A DNA stretch of 64,000 nt from Microglena sp. YARC (Eukaryota; Chlorophyta; Chlorophyceae; Chlamydomonadales; Chlamydomonadaceae), in assembly GCA_022414725.1 (NCBI GenBank), contig JAJSRW010002111.1, positions 1 to 64,000 on the forward strand, in the 5' to 3' direction. Positions within the stretch are counted from its first letter, which is position 1, and each line of letters starts with the position of its first letter. Position numbers and translations under genes: made by a program. The notes beneath the pieces are model-generated. The model worked only from the letters and a program-made list of their open reading frames with translations. It was not told the DNA's origin and made no database searches. Shown one piece after another: positions 31,422 to 40,908 of the stretch.

Positions 31422-32745
31422 TTACTCCTCCTCCTCCCCCCCCTCCTCGTCCTCCTCCTCCTCATCCTTCTCCTCCTCCATGTCCCCATCCCCATCTTCC
31501 TCCTCCTCCATCTCCTCCTCCTCAGCAATGTCTGCATTGTCTCCATCCGATTGCACAGCCTCTGCCCTGGTGTCCTTCTCAATGGATTGACAAGCTAGGA
31601 GCATGCTTGTGTGGTACTTTCTCTGGATCTTCATACCCTTGGTGGGTTCGCAGCTAAATTGAAATGCGTCAATGGGAATATCGCCCGTCCATGTTGCTTT
31701 TCTCCTCACCCCCACGGTAATAGGCACAAGCTTGTGGTCCATCCAATCTTCTGGCCAAGTTGGGTATTGTGTTTCAGTGTACACCAACTTCTGAGCCCCA
31801 GAGTACAAGGGCTTTAAATACACACATTCCACTTCTCCATTCACTGGTAGTGATTTGACCTCCACCACGTCCCATCCTCTCAATCCGCTAGAGTCATCCA
31901 TTTGTACCTTGACCACAGCGACATGACCAACAACCAAATCAGTAGTGGGCTCGTAGGCTATTCTTCTATCCGGCTTCGTCCCTTGTGAAGAATATAAGTA
32001 CAACACATCCTCCTCCTCTGGCCTTTCCATAGTAGTCTCCAAAGTGTGTGCAACCTTCATAGTCTTGGCAATCTCGTTACTTGCAGGTAAAATGTCTGAC
32101 ACATCCATGGACAAGTCATCCAATGCTGCTATCAAGCGCTTGGCCATTGATTTCTCAGACTGTGTCAGAACACGACTGGTTGCGGACAACTCCGATGGGA
32201 AGTCGACAAAATGTTGGTCTTTCGGGTACTCCCCAGTCACAGCATCATCTGGTTGAGTGCTCCAATAACTCTTCTCAACGTTGAAGAAATCAGTCCACCA
32301 CTTATTGCTGGCTTCCCAAGTTTCACGAAGCTTCTCTGCAATATGTTTGAAGGACTGGGCATGGGATGGGCCATCGGCTGCTGGTTCATCCATCAGCTGC
32401 TGGTCATCGGCTGCTGGTTCTAGAAGGTCCTCCGCTGCGTGTCGTACACGGACATCAGCTACGGGTCCTGCACGGTCGTCACCGGCGGTTTGTACAGGCC
32501 CATCGGCCATGTGGCGTGCAAGGACGTCACCTCCGGGCTTCTCATTATGAATAGTCTTCCAGACAGCCGCCCAGTTTGCCTCGATATTCTCGAGCTCTTC
32601 AATCTTGATCTTGGGGGCTTCCTTAAATACTGTTCTGGTGTCCACCAGTGGGAAGCCTTGGAGGACGTAAATAGGTTCAGCGTCATTGTCCCACTGTCCT
32701 CTCCAAGATCCTGACTCGTCATACTCCTTGTAATAGACCCCTGCA
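31422..32745 (-). CDS. Transposon protein exon, acidic C-terminus
   Basis: Frame open on the minus strand from a candidate 3' splice site (ttgcag, about 32739-32744) to the stop at 31422. The start has YYKEYDESGSWRGQW in the same frame as the long ORF. A Trp-rich central part is followed by a very acidic tail (runs of Glu/Asp) over the last 60 residues. It is the likely last exon of the transposase gene or an accessory protein of the element. An inverted copy of the tail-coding part lies at 38085-38215. Confidence 0.45.
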
Positions 32746-33023
32746 ATTGTTGGTGTGCAAACATGTATTGTATATTAGTGAATCATTTATGACACCCATA
32801 TTCCTCCCAACTATACTCGGGAGCATCCCTTGGATAATACATCCTAGGTCCTAGGTACAACTTCCTTTGTATCATTTAGTTTCTATTGAAGACTGTACAT
32901 GTAAATCAATGAGGACATGGCACACCCATATTCCTCCCGAGCATAATCGGGAGCATTGTGCAGACAGTACATACACCCACGGTAGCATTTAATTTGTAAA
33001 TATCAGTATATCAAGTATTCTTA
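32746..33023 (-). other. Candidate spliceosomal intron
   Basis: On the minus strand gtaaga follows the preceding exon at 33023 and ttgcag precedes the next at about 32745. Two copies of the ctcccga-type palindrome of the nested element lie inside (about 32800 and 32935). Phase does not close perfectly with the strongest donor, so a weaker donor or an indel must be assumed. Confidence 0.4.
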
Positions 33024-33550
33024 CCGACTCTCCCCGTTGGGACCTTTCGTTATCTTGAATGCGTGTAAACGGCGATTAACTCCTTTGACGGTGCTAGTGC
33101 CATGACCGAACAACTTGTAAACGTTGTCTAGGAGGACAGCGGAGAAGTCCCCTATAGAGGTCACGACGTCTTGCCTTGTGTAAGGGCCCATTCTCTTGAA
33201 TAAGTTACCAACAATGCCCATCAGATGGTCCAGGGTGTACACTTCCATGTTCTTTAACCCTTGCGAGATCACAGAGTACTTTTTGGTCAAGATTGCTATG
33301 TGTGTGTGTCCGGGAGGGAGGAAATGGACGTACACTTCCTCAAACCAGTTCATCTCAACCAACAAGGACAAGTATGCGAACATGAAAGCGTTCTTGTTGT
33401 CCTTTGCCGCGTTGTCCATTTGCAAGAAGCAATACGGTGGAAGCTGCCCCTCTTCTTCAAGGACCCGGTTGAAGAAATGTTGGAAGCATGATATAGTCAG
33501 ATTGATGGACTGCGAGTAGAGTGGCAAAGCCCAATAACCAATGAAGCCTC
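33024..33550 (-). CDS. DDE-like transposase exon (DUF7869-like)
   Basis: Contains LQMDNAAKDNKNAFMFAYL, LVEMNWFEEVYVHFLPPGHTH and a following ISQGL helix. The pairing of a DN-x-KN block with a GHTH block is the mark of the DUF7869 family, common in eukaryotic genomes and thought to be a DDE transposase core. In this copy ILTKKYS stands where the family usually has an acidic IDxxFS, so a catalytic acid may be lost. Coding continues upstream to about 33550, where a cag acceptor is visible. Family recognition is from memory. Confidence 0.6.
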
Positions 33551-33711
33551 TTTCCTGGGAGAATAATCCTGAGTTAACATAGAAGGAAACATGAAGTCAG
33601 AATATTAGCATTATTTTGTTAAGTAATCATTTCAAGTTTTAAATACTGTGTATGCTCCCGATTATGATCGGGAGGACATGTCCTACATGCGCTGTATTTA
33701 TACTCACACAT

Positions 33712-33890
33712 GATGCGTGTCTTTAGAAGTTCACCTCCTGCGGTCTTCTTTGTATGTGAGAAGTGGCGTGACTGAGGAAGATTAGTCTTCTTGTTGTCCA
33801 TTGCATCAGCAGATGCGTGCAAGAAGAGCTTTGGATACTGTTCATACAGTTTTTCACGGATGTCATACCTACGCCTTGACTGGTTTTAGG
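33712..33890 (-). CDS. Transposase exon, upstream part
   Basis: Reads YDIREKLYEQYPKLFLHAS, then DAMDNKKTNLPQS and a basic tail, matching the region that precedes the DN-KN block in DUF7869-type proteins. A gtgagt donor follows at about 33707-33712. Upstream coding is cut by the nested foldback element at about 33890. Confidence 0.45.
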
Positions 33891-33961
33891 ATAGCTTTCC
33901 CCCTACTTTTCTTCTCCACGGGAATATTTGTCTGGCTTACTCCTTATGACTTGTGTTGTGG

Positions 33962-33998
33962 AATCCCAGGAATTCTGGTACCCAGAATTCCTGGGATT
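33962..33998. repeat. Perfect 17-bp hairpin
   Basis: aatcccaggaattctgg, a 3-base loop (tac), then the exact complement. It lies in the extra part of the left foldback arm. At the DNA level it would form a cruciform; in RNA a strong stem-loop. Confidence 0.85.
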
Positions 33999-34149
33999 GG
34001 GGGAATGTTATGATACAGCCTATAGCTGTATTAGTAACGGTGCCGGGCTTAGGTCCGACACCCACTCTAGCAGCTGGTGACCAGGCATCTGCCTCGCAGC
34101 TAGCAGTGTAGTAGGTGACTTCAAGCGAATAGGGTCGTTGGGTTTGTCA

Positions 34150-34712
34150 ATGCTCCCAATTATGATCGGGAGGACTATGTGTACTCCAAATTTGGTTTTC
34201 TCAATCATTTGCTCGTTGGGTTTGACAATGCTCTCGATTATGATCGGGAGGACTGTGTGTATTCTGAGTTTGGTTTTTCTCAATCATTCGCTCGTTGGGT
34301 TTGACAATGCTCCCGATTATGATCAAGAGGACTGTGGGTATTCTGAGTTTGGTTTTTCTCAATCATTCGTTTGTTGGGTTTGACAATGCTCCCGATTATG
34401 ATAGGGAGGACTATGGGTATGCCGAGTACAAAAAAAAAAAAAAATGCCGAGTACATGTTTTCTGAATCATTCGCTCGTTGGGTTTGTCAGTGCTCCCGAT
34501 TATGATCGGGAGGACTGTGTGTATTCCGAATTTGGTTTTCTCAATCATTCGCTCGTTGGGTTTGTCAGTGCTCCCGATTATGATCGGGAGGACTGTGTGT
34601 ATTCCGAAGTTGGTTTTCTCAATCATTCGCTCGTTGGGTTTGACAATGCTCCCGATTATGATCGGGAGGACTATGGGTTTTCTGAGTTTGGTTTTTCTCT
34701 AAATCTGAATCT
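34150..34712 (+). repeat. Tandem palindromic repeats, left arm
   Basis: Seven units of about 78 bp, each with the 20-bp palindrome and a gcatt-gctcgttgggttt block. A short poly-A near 34428 and a tctgaatctga-type simple repeat (34690-34742) follow the units. Confidence 0.85.
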
Positions 34713-34774
34713 GATTTTGAGTCTGAATCTGAATCCGAATCATTTGCTTTACCAACCTATTTGTCTTCCGCAGG

Positions 34775-35060
34775 GTCTTCAATGACAGTACCGTGGAAGT
34801 AAAACTCCAATCGGACGGGAAGGATTTGGGATGCGGCGTCATGGACGAATGGACCAAGGAGCGCCAAGTGCCAATGAACATCGAAGTCGTTGTTGGTGGA
34901 CCAGACTTCTATGTTACGGGTACGCACGCTCACTGGTTGAGGTTTCGCGGCGAATGCAGGCATATGTGCGGAGCAGATGCATTCTGGTCGACACTCACCC
35001 TTGCGGAAGTCAAGCCAGCCCAGTTGCTTAAAGTCACTAGCATTCGGAGGCCCATGTTAG
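34775..35060 (+). pseudogene. Captured exon, copy 1
   Basis: A pyrimidine tract ending tgtcttccgcag is followed by an open frame (VFNDSTVEVKLQSDGKDLG and on, to about 35060). That is the look of a splice acceptor plus exon picked up from a cellular gene. The same block is present inverted at 35620-35905. The protein piece is not recognised. Confidence 0.5.
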
Positions 35061-35590
35061 GAGCCCTATCATGGATACCAGTTCACATTCAGGCTCTTGG
35101 TTTGGTGGTTGACAATGCGCAGCAAGCCTGTCAGGGTCGGCGAGGGCGAATTTATCGCCGACAAAGAGCTTGAGGAAACTAGGGCGTGGGTTGAGATATG
35201 CGAAGGAAAGCTCAGGAGCGATTTCGAGGAGTTTGGTCCTAGCGACAGGAGGACGTCACCTCGATGTACACCAAAAGGGCCTTCACCTGACGCCGGTAAG
35301 AGAGCAATCGAACGGACTGTACTGCTGCACCGTGGCTCAGGTTAAATTTTCAAATCTGACAGGTACATTTTGAATGTTACGTACGCGGTGGGATGTACAC
35401 CGTTCGAAACAACCATTGTGTGCTGACCGCACTTGCCGCTTTCAATTTTGATAGGATATTGCGTAACTTCTGCACTCTTTACATTTCCTACAGCCTCCGC
35501 GAAGAAGTCAGGAAAGGCGCGACGAGGTCAGCTTCCTACAATCAACAAAGAGGACAGATCGCCGACAACTTTGTAAGGTCATCGTATTCA
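35061..35590. other. Centre of the foldback element
   Basis: About 530 bp that are not repeated in the arms. Plus-strand frames are open for short distances but I see no domain. Confidence 0.4.
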
Positions 35591-35619
35591 AATTGTTATC
35601 TCCTTATAGCCAGCTCCTG

Positions 35620-35905
35620 ACATGGGCCTCCGAATGCTAGTGACTTCAAGCAACTGGGCTGTCTTGACTTCCGCAAGGGTGAGTGTCGACCAGAATGCTC
35701 CGCACATATGCCTGCATTCGCCGCGAAACCTCAACCAGTGAGCGTGCGTAGCCGTAACATGGAAGTTTGGTCCACCAACAACGACTTCGATGTTCATTGG
35801 CACTTGGCGCTCCTTGGTCCATTCGTCCATGACGCCGCATCCCAAATCCTTCCCGTCCGATTGGAGTTTTACTTCCACGGTACTGTCATTGTAGACCCTG
35901 CGGAA
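35620..35905 (-). pseudogene. Captured exon, copy 2 (inverted)
   Basis: Inverted copy of 34775-35060, including the cag acceptor. It lacks six bases (two codons) in the Cys/Ala part relative to copy 1 and has a few point differences. Confidence 0.5.
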
Positions 35906-35989
35906 GACAAATAGGTTGGTAAAGCAAATGATTCAGATTCAGATTCAGATTCAAAATCAGATTCAGATATAGAGAAAAACCAAACTCAG

Positions 35990-36487
35990 AATACCCATAG
36001 TCCTCCCGATCATAATCGGGAGCATTATTAAACCCAACGAGCGAATGATTGAGAAAACCAACTTCGGAATACACACAGTCCTCCCGATCATAATCGGGAG
36101 CATTGTCAAACCCAACGAGCGAATGATTGAGAAAACCTAATTCGGAATGCACACAGTCCTCCCGATCATAATCGGGAGCACTGACAAACCCAACAAGCGA
36201 ATGATTCAGAAAACATGTACTCGCATTTTTTTTTTTTTTTTTTTTTTACTCGGCATACCCATAGTCCTCCCGATCATAATCGGGAGCATTATCAAACCCA
36301 ACGAACGAATGATTGAGAAAAACCAAACTCAGAATACCCATAGTCCTCCCGATGATAATCGGGAGCATTGACAAACCCAACGAGCGAATGATTGAGAAAA
36401 CCAAATTCGAAATACACACAGTCCTCCCGATCATAATCGGGAGCACTGACAAATTCAACGAGCTAATGATTCAGAAAACATGTACTC

Positions 36488-36520
<33 letters not shown>

Positions 36521-36870
36521 TAGTCGGCATACCCATAGTCCTCCCGATCATAATCAGGAGCATTGTCAAACCCAACAAGCGAATGATTGAGAAAACCTAA
36601 TTCGGAATGCACGCAGTCCTCCCTAGCATAATCGGGAGCATTGTCAAAACCAACGAGCAAATGATTGAGAAAAACCAAACTCAGAATACCCGCAGTCCTC
36701 CCGATCATAATCGGGAGCATCGACAAACCCAACGAGCGAATGATTGAGAAAAACCAAACTCAGAATACCCACAGTCCTCCCGATCATCATCGGGAGCATT
36801 GTCAAACCCAATGAGCGAATGATTGAGAAAACCAAACTCGGAATACACACAGTCCTCCCGATCATAAAAA
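35990..36870 (-). repeat. Tandem palindromic repeats, right arm
   Basis: About eleven units of the same 78-bp repeat as at 34150-34712, in opposite orientation, interrupted by poly-T runs at about 36226-36246 and 36490-36518. Confidence 0.85.
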
Positions 36871-36899
36871 AATCAATCCTAAAACCAGTCAAAGAAAAC

Positions 36900-38084
36900 T
36901 TGATCCACTGAATGCCTAGACTTCTGGGCTATGACATTTTATCAGTCATGCTATGCAAGTCAAGCAGGCCTCAACTACACATCTTTGCTTTACCTATTGC
37001 AGTAATGGGCCACTAAAACAAACCTAGTAAATAGGTAGGCGGCCGAGGTGGGCAAGAACACAGTAAAATAGAAGAACTGCAGGTGTACATAATCCATATG
37101 TCAATGTCGTGTAAAGTACCAATCACAACATAAACACCCAACCACACTCCCGGCAAAGATTAACCAATAAACAAGGCAACCTGTTGGCAAGCAGTAACTT
37201 GGTCAACACAGGCACAAGGCAGCTAAGACTGGGCTACAATTGCAGTCTACCACTACAATGCAATTCATAACCAAACCAGACTCTATGGAAATCTTGGAAC
37301 GGTAGCTAAGGATGCATGCCATATGGGTATGTAGTAATGTCCGCCAGAACTCTGACGCAGGTGCAGGCGGGTAACCATCATGCAGGTAGGCCTCAGGAAG
37401 GTGCAGGCGGGTGCAGAGCTGTTCGCCAGTACTCCGGCGCAGGTGCTGGCCTGGCGCGTGTCCTGGTCTGGTCTGGCAGGTGCAGGCGGGTAACCGCCAT
37501 GCAGGTAGGCAGACCTATCCAGTGCTCCGAGCGCCAGTGCTCCTGGCTATCTGCCCAGCATCCACCAGAGAAGGTGCTAGGCAGGACAGTGACAGTGAAA
37601 TGCATTGCGCAAAGGGTGCGAGAATTAGAAGCAACTCGGGGGTTATTCACAACCACCCGGAGCTAATGCAGATGCGCAGCAAGGCGATTCAGAAAGCGAA
37701 AGGCAAAGCAGATCATGAGAACAGAGCTGAAGTGAATTCCCATAGCAGTGAAATGCATTGCGCAAAGGGTGCGAGAATTAGGTGCAACTCGGGACCATGC
37801 AGGGCCAGGATGCGAAAGGCAATTTGCGCAAGGCATGAAAGGAGGTGAAAGCGCAAGGCATGAAAAGAGGTGAAAGCGCAAGGCATGAAGCAAAGCCTTT
37901 CCGACTTATCAAAACAGTCTTTCATGCATGCGCAGCAAGGGGGGGCCCGGCAAGGGGGGTCAATCAATGCACATCAAGGGGTCATGCAAAGGGGTCAAGC
38001 TGCCAGGTCATGCAAAGGGGTCAAGCTGCCAGAGAAGGTGCTGGGCATGGCAATCAATGCACAGCAAGGAGTCATGCAAAGGGG
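36900..38084. other. Non-coding interior of the large transposon
   Basis: No gene seen. Contains short tandem blocks (gcaggcgggtaacc, 37360-37500) and a direct repeat of about 45 bp starting agtgaaatgcattgcgcaaa at about 37597 and 37747. Further copies of caaggcatgaa occur at 37840-37890. Confidence 0.45.
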
Positions 38085-38290
38085 TCAAGCTGCCAATCCA
38101 TTGAGAAGGACACCAAGGCAGAGGCTGTGCAATCGGATGGAGACAATGTAGACATTGCTAAGGAGGAGGAGATGGAGGAGGAGGAAGATGGGGATGGGGG
38201 CATGGAGGAGGAGATTCTAGTGCAGCGATTGTACAGGCGCTGTTGTTACCCAACAAGTTAGCATTTGCCCTCTTTCTACAACGTGATAGC
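38085..38290 (+). repeat. Inverted copy of transposon C-terminal coding end
   Basis: Matches the complement of about 31440-31600 (the part coding for the acidic tail). The same block is found in the truncated copy at 20655-20805, so it is an original part of the element. Confidence 0.7.
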
Positions 38291-38694
38291 CTGTTCCCAC
38301 AATCTAGAGTAGACAGTATTGTGTCAGGTAGCACCATGGCGTCACTTAGCACATGACCTGTCAGCACCAAGTGCAGAAGTTATCACCAATGGACTTGTTG
38401 GCAGCAGTGCAACATTAGCACCGTGCACAAGTTTGCACGAGTGTACTAGTTTGCCTTATCCAACACACATTTTGAGTGATTTCAGGATTCTAGGATGGCA
38501 GTTTGCAGATTTAAGGATATAAATTTGTGTTATGTTCATAATGAGGCTATGAGGTATGAAATTATGAATAATAAGTCCTGAGTTAGGAGTTATTAGTTCT
38601 GACTTGTATAAGGTACATATAAGTTCTGAGTTGTGAGTTATACATAAGTGAGGTACACATAAGTACAGATTTTGGAGTCATAAGTACTAAGTTG

Positions 38695-39097
38695 TACTTT
38701 CGAACTGTTGAGTTGTGAGTTGTGTGATAAATAATTATGAGCAATGCGTTCAAGACTTTGTAAACAGCTTTCACCTTCCTCTTGACTGTCCTCTACAATT
38801 GATTTTGTATTGGAATACTTCGAAGGAAATTTCTCTCTCTCCAAACGAGCAAATCAATGTTACAATTGAAATTGAAGGGAATAGTCTCTTTCTCCGGAAT
38901 ACAACAAAACAATCTTACAAAATAAATTGTAAGATATTTTCGTAAAATACACAAAAAAAGCAAAATCAATTAATTTACGAAAACGATCTTACAAAATAAA
39001 TTGTAAGATATTTTCGTAAAATACACAAAAAAAGCTAAATCAATTAATTTGCGAAAACGATCTTACAATATTTATCGTAAGATTTCAGTAAAATAAA
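38695..39097 (-). repeat. Right subterminal region with inverted motifs
   Basis: Contains three cttacaa-ttgtaag or cttacaat-atcgtaag motifs (about 38915-38935, 38985-39005, 39062-39082) separated by tttcgtaaaatacac blocks. They probably serve as transposase binding sites. Present also at 20236-20655. Confidence 0.6.
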
Positions 39098-39126
39098 AAA
39101 TCCGTTCGGAAGCAGGAACGCCCATT
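39098..39126 (-). repeat. Right terminal inverted repeat, 29 bp
   Basis: Exact complement of 31047-31075, followed by the ATGT duplication at 39127-39130. Confidence 0.9.
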
Positions 39127-39798
39127 ATGTGGCTTGCAACATCTTCGGACTCTAGACCGTCTTCTGCTACGTGTCCCATATGTCGCAGCCCGACGCGACT
39201 CGAGGATGCCATTGTCGTGCACTCATCGGAACTCTCTGCAACACTTGAGACAAATATCGCAGAAGACCACGAGCATCAAACGCCTCCATTGGGCACTGTG
39301 TTCTGCAAGATGGAAACGTTGAAGTACTTTTTGAATACAATGGTGACATCATCATCTAATGGTCGAGTCATCATTTTTTCTTCTCACCGGTATGCATTGG
39401 ATAGCATCTCCGAGTGTTTGGGAGAGCTTTCAATTCCTTACGCGTTCTTACGCGGGAACAGTGGCATCATCCGCAATACTATCAACCGATTTCGCTCTGG
39501 AATTGTGCGGGTTCTGCTGGCGAGTCCCACGCATTTCGGATATGGTCTGAACATGGAGATGGTGAGCGACATCATTTTCATGCATCCTCCGCATCAGTCG
39601 CTTGTTACACGGGTGATCGAACGCGCGCTAAGAGTGGGTCGAACCAGCCAGTTGAGGGTGTGGAACATGTGCTACAAAGGTGACATATTGGACTGGTACA
39701 CGCATTATCCATCGGTCACTCCAGGCGAAGTTGCCGCCATTATTGATGCATCTGATGCATCAGATGCATCAGATGCATCAGATGCATCTGGACTTTAA
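39127..39798 (+). pseudogene. SF2/SNF2-like helicase, 3' part
   Basis: Continuation of the helicase cut at 31046. It begins in the RING finger, whose last Cys pair is CPICRSP (about residue 20 of this part), then shows the helicase C-lobe: GRVIIFSSHRYALD (motif IV), a region FRSGIVRVLLASPTHFGYGL (motif V), and RVIERALRVGRTSQLRV (motif VI, with the Arg fingers). The frame after one copy of the ATGT duplication is the same as that of the 5' part. It ends in five Asp-Ala-Ser repeats coded by gatgcatca units (39748-39790). The ATG at 39127 belongs to the duplication, so any protein made from here alone would lack the ATPase lobe. Confidence 0.8.
39748..39792 (+). repeat. 9-bp repeat coding for Asp-Ala-Ser
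   Basis: Five units of gatgcatca at the helicase 3' end. Confidence 0.85.
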
Positions 39799-39817
39799 AT
39801 AATCTCACAAATAAAAC

Positions 39818-39827
39818 AGGTGTAAAG
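39818..39827 (+). promoter_or_regulatory. Putative promoter motif AGGTGTAAAG
   Basis: Lies 12-20 bp before the upstream ATG of RNR2. Near-identical motifs stand before several other genes: 57915-57924, 58719-58728, 62803-62812, 29624-29633 and, on the minus strand, about 52087-52096. Confidence 0.4.
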
Positions 39828-39838
39828 AATTCTTGACA

Positions 39839-40908
39839 ATGAATTGTACGCGTGGAGATATGTTTGGGATGATGATGAAAAACGAAGATGACCGAGCGAC
39901 TTCTGCTTCTGAGCCGTTGCTTTCCGGGACTATGCAATGACGACGTACCCGATAGAGTATCCCGATATCTGGAGACACTACAAGCTCCAGTTGGCGTCGT
40001 TTTGGGTTGCCGAGGAGATCGACTTTTCACGTGATCGTGAGCATTTCAACAACAAGTTGAATGAAGAGGAGCGACACTTTGTCAAGAACATTCTTGTCTT
40101 CTTCGCTGCTAGCGACACGCTTGTATCTCTCAACCTGATGACGAACTTCTGTAAGGATGTGACTGTCATGGAGGCGCAGTACGGGTACACCTTCCAGGCG
40201 ATGATGGAGAACGTGCACGCTGAGGTGTACAGTCTGATGATCGAAACTTTTATCCAAGACAATAGTGTGAAGGACTCGATCTACAAGGACCTTGGGAACA
40301 TGCAAAGCGTGATTAGGAAGGTGAATTGGGCTGCCAAGTGGTGCGACCCGTCTGAGCCTTTCCACAAGCGCATTGTTGCGTTCGCAATCGTCGAGGGATT
40401 GTTCTTCTCAGGCGCCTTTTGCGCGATCTACTGGATAAAGCAGCGCAATCTTCTCCCGGGACTGACCAAGTCTAACGAGTTCATCGCCCGCGACGAAGGA
40501 CTGCACACCGAGTTCGCTTGTCTTCTTCACTCGAAGCTGTTGAATCGAATGTCGCCTGAGGAGGCTTGCGAGATGTTCATGGAAGCGATCTCTATCGAGA
40601 AGGAGTTCATTTGCGAGGCAGTCCCCTGTCGCTTGGTGGGGATGAACCCCAAGCTCATGTGCCAGTACATAGAGCACGTCGCTGACAACCTGTTGGTCAT
40701 GCTTGGGTACCCCATCATATTCGGATCGACCAACCCGTTTGGTCTCATGGAGCTCATAGGCATGAACGCGCGCACGAACTTTTTCGAGGAACGCGCTTCG
40801 TTGTACCAGCGCTCGGACGTGCTGAACATGGATAGACGTAATACCGAGTCGGGTGACCCCCAATCATCACGCGACAATGGAGACACCTTTTTCACAGAGG
40901 ACTTTTAG
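39839..40908 (+). CDS. Ribonucleotide reductase small subunit (R2)
   Basis: Class Ia small subunit, makes the tyrosyl radical used for dNTP synthesis. From 39937 the frame is open: YPDIWRHYKL, first metal ligand in AEEIDFSRD, Glu and His in MMENVHAEVY with the radical Tyr in place, the second Glu in VEGLFFSGAF, and Glu/His in ARDEGLHTEF. The C-terminus ends GDTFFTEDF, the acidic tail that binds R1. The ATG at 39937 would miss the conserved EPLL opening; that opening (SASEPLLSG) is present just upstream in another frame starting ATG 39839, which ends in a TGA at 39938-39940. A one-base difference near 39930 would join them. Its stop overlaps that of PCNA. The large subunit is not in the window. 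Confidence 0.93.

Larger units (their letters stand above)
33890..36890. mobile_element. Nested foldback-type element
   Basis: Two long inverted arms (about 34130-35050 and 35620-36870) surround a 530-bp centre. Each arm has an array of about 78-bp tandem units bearing the palindrome ctcccgattatgatcgggag: seven on the left, about eleven on the right. Next to the centre is an inverted pair of the same coding block. Outer edges carry ttgactggttttaggat and its complement (about 33877-33894 and 36882-36899). The left arm has an extra 230 bp. This is the build of Foldback/Galileo-type transposons. No transposase is seen inside it. Confidence 0.65.
31047..39126 (-). mobile_element. 8,080-bp DNA transposon with DUF7869-like transposase
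   Basis: Both ends carry a perfect 29-bp inverted repeat (aatgggcgttcctgcttccg plus nine more bases), flanked by ATGT. Inside each end are inverted motifs of the type cttacaa-ttgtaag or cttacgat-atcgtaag, for example the 12-bp arms at 31123-31134 and 31139-31150. The only transposase-like coding lies on the minus strand (31422-33890) and is split by what look like spliceosomal introns. A foldback-like element is nested at about 33890-36890. Right of it (36900-38300) are low-complexity and tandem sequences without a gene. 38085-38215 is an inverted copy of 31440-31600. Introns and transposase type point to a eukaryotic-type transposon. Confidence 0.85.

Noticed and set aside
34150..36870. CRISPR-like palindromic repeats
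   Set aside because: The 78-bp units repeat in full, including the parts between palindromes, and occur as inverted arms of one element.
37316..38261. Plus- and minus-strand frames inside the large transposon
   Set aside because: They follow simple and duplicated DNA, have no domain, and change frame between duplicate copies.
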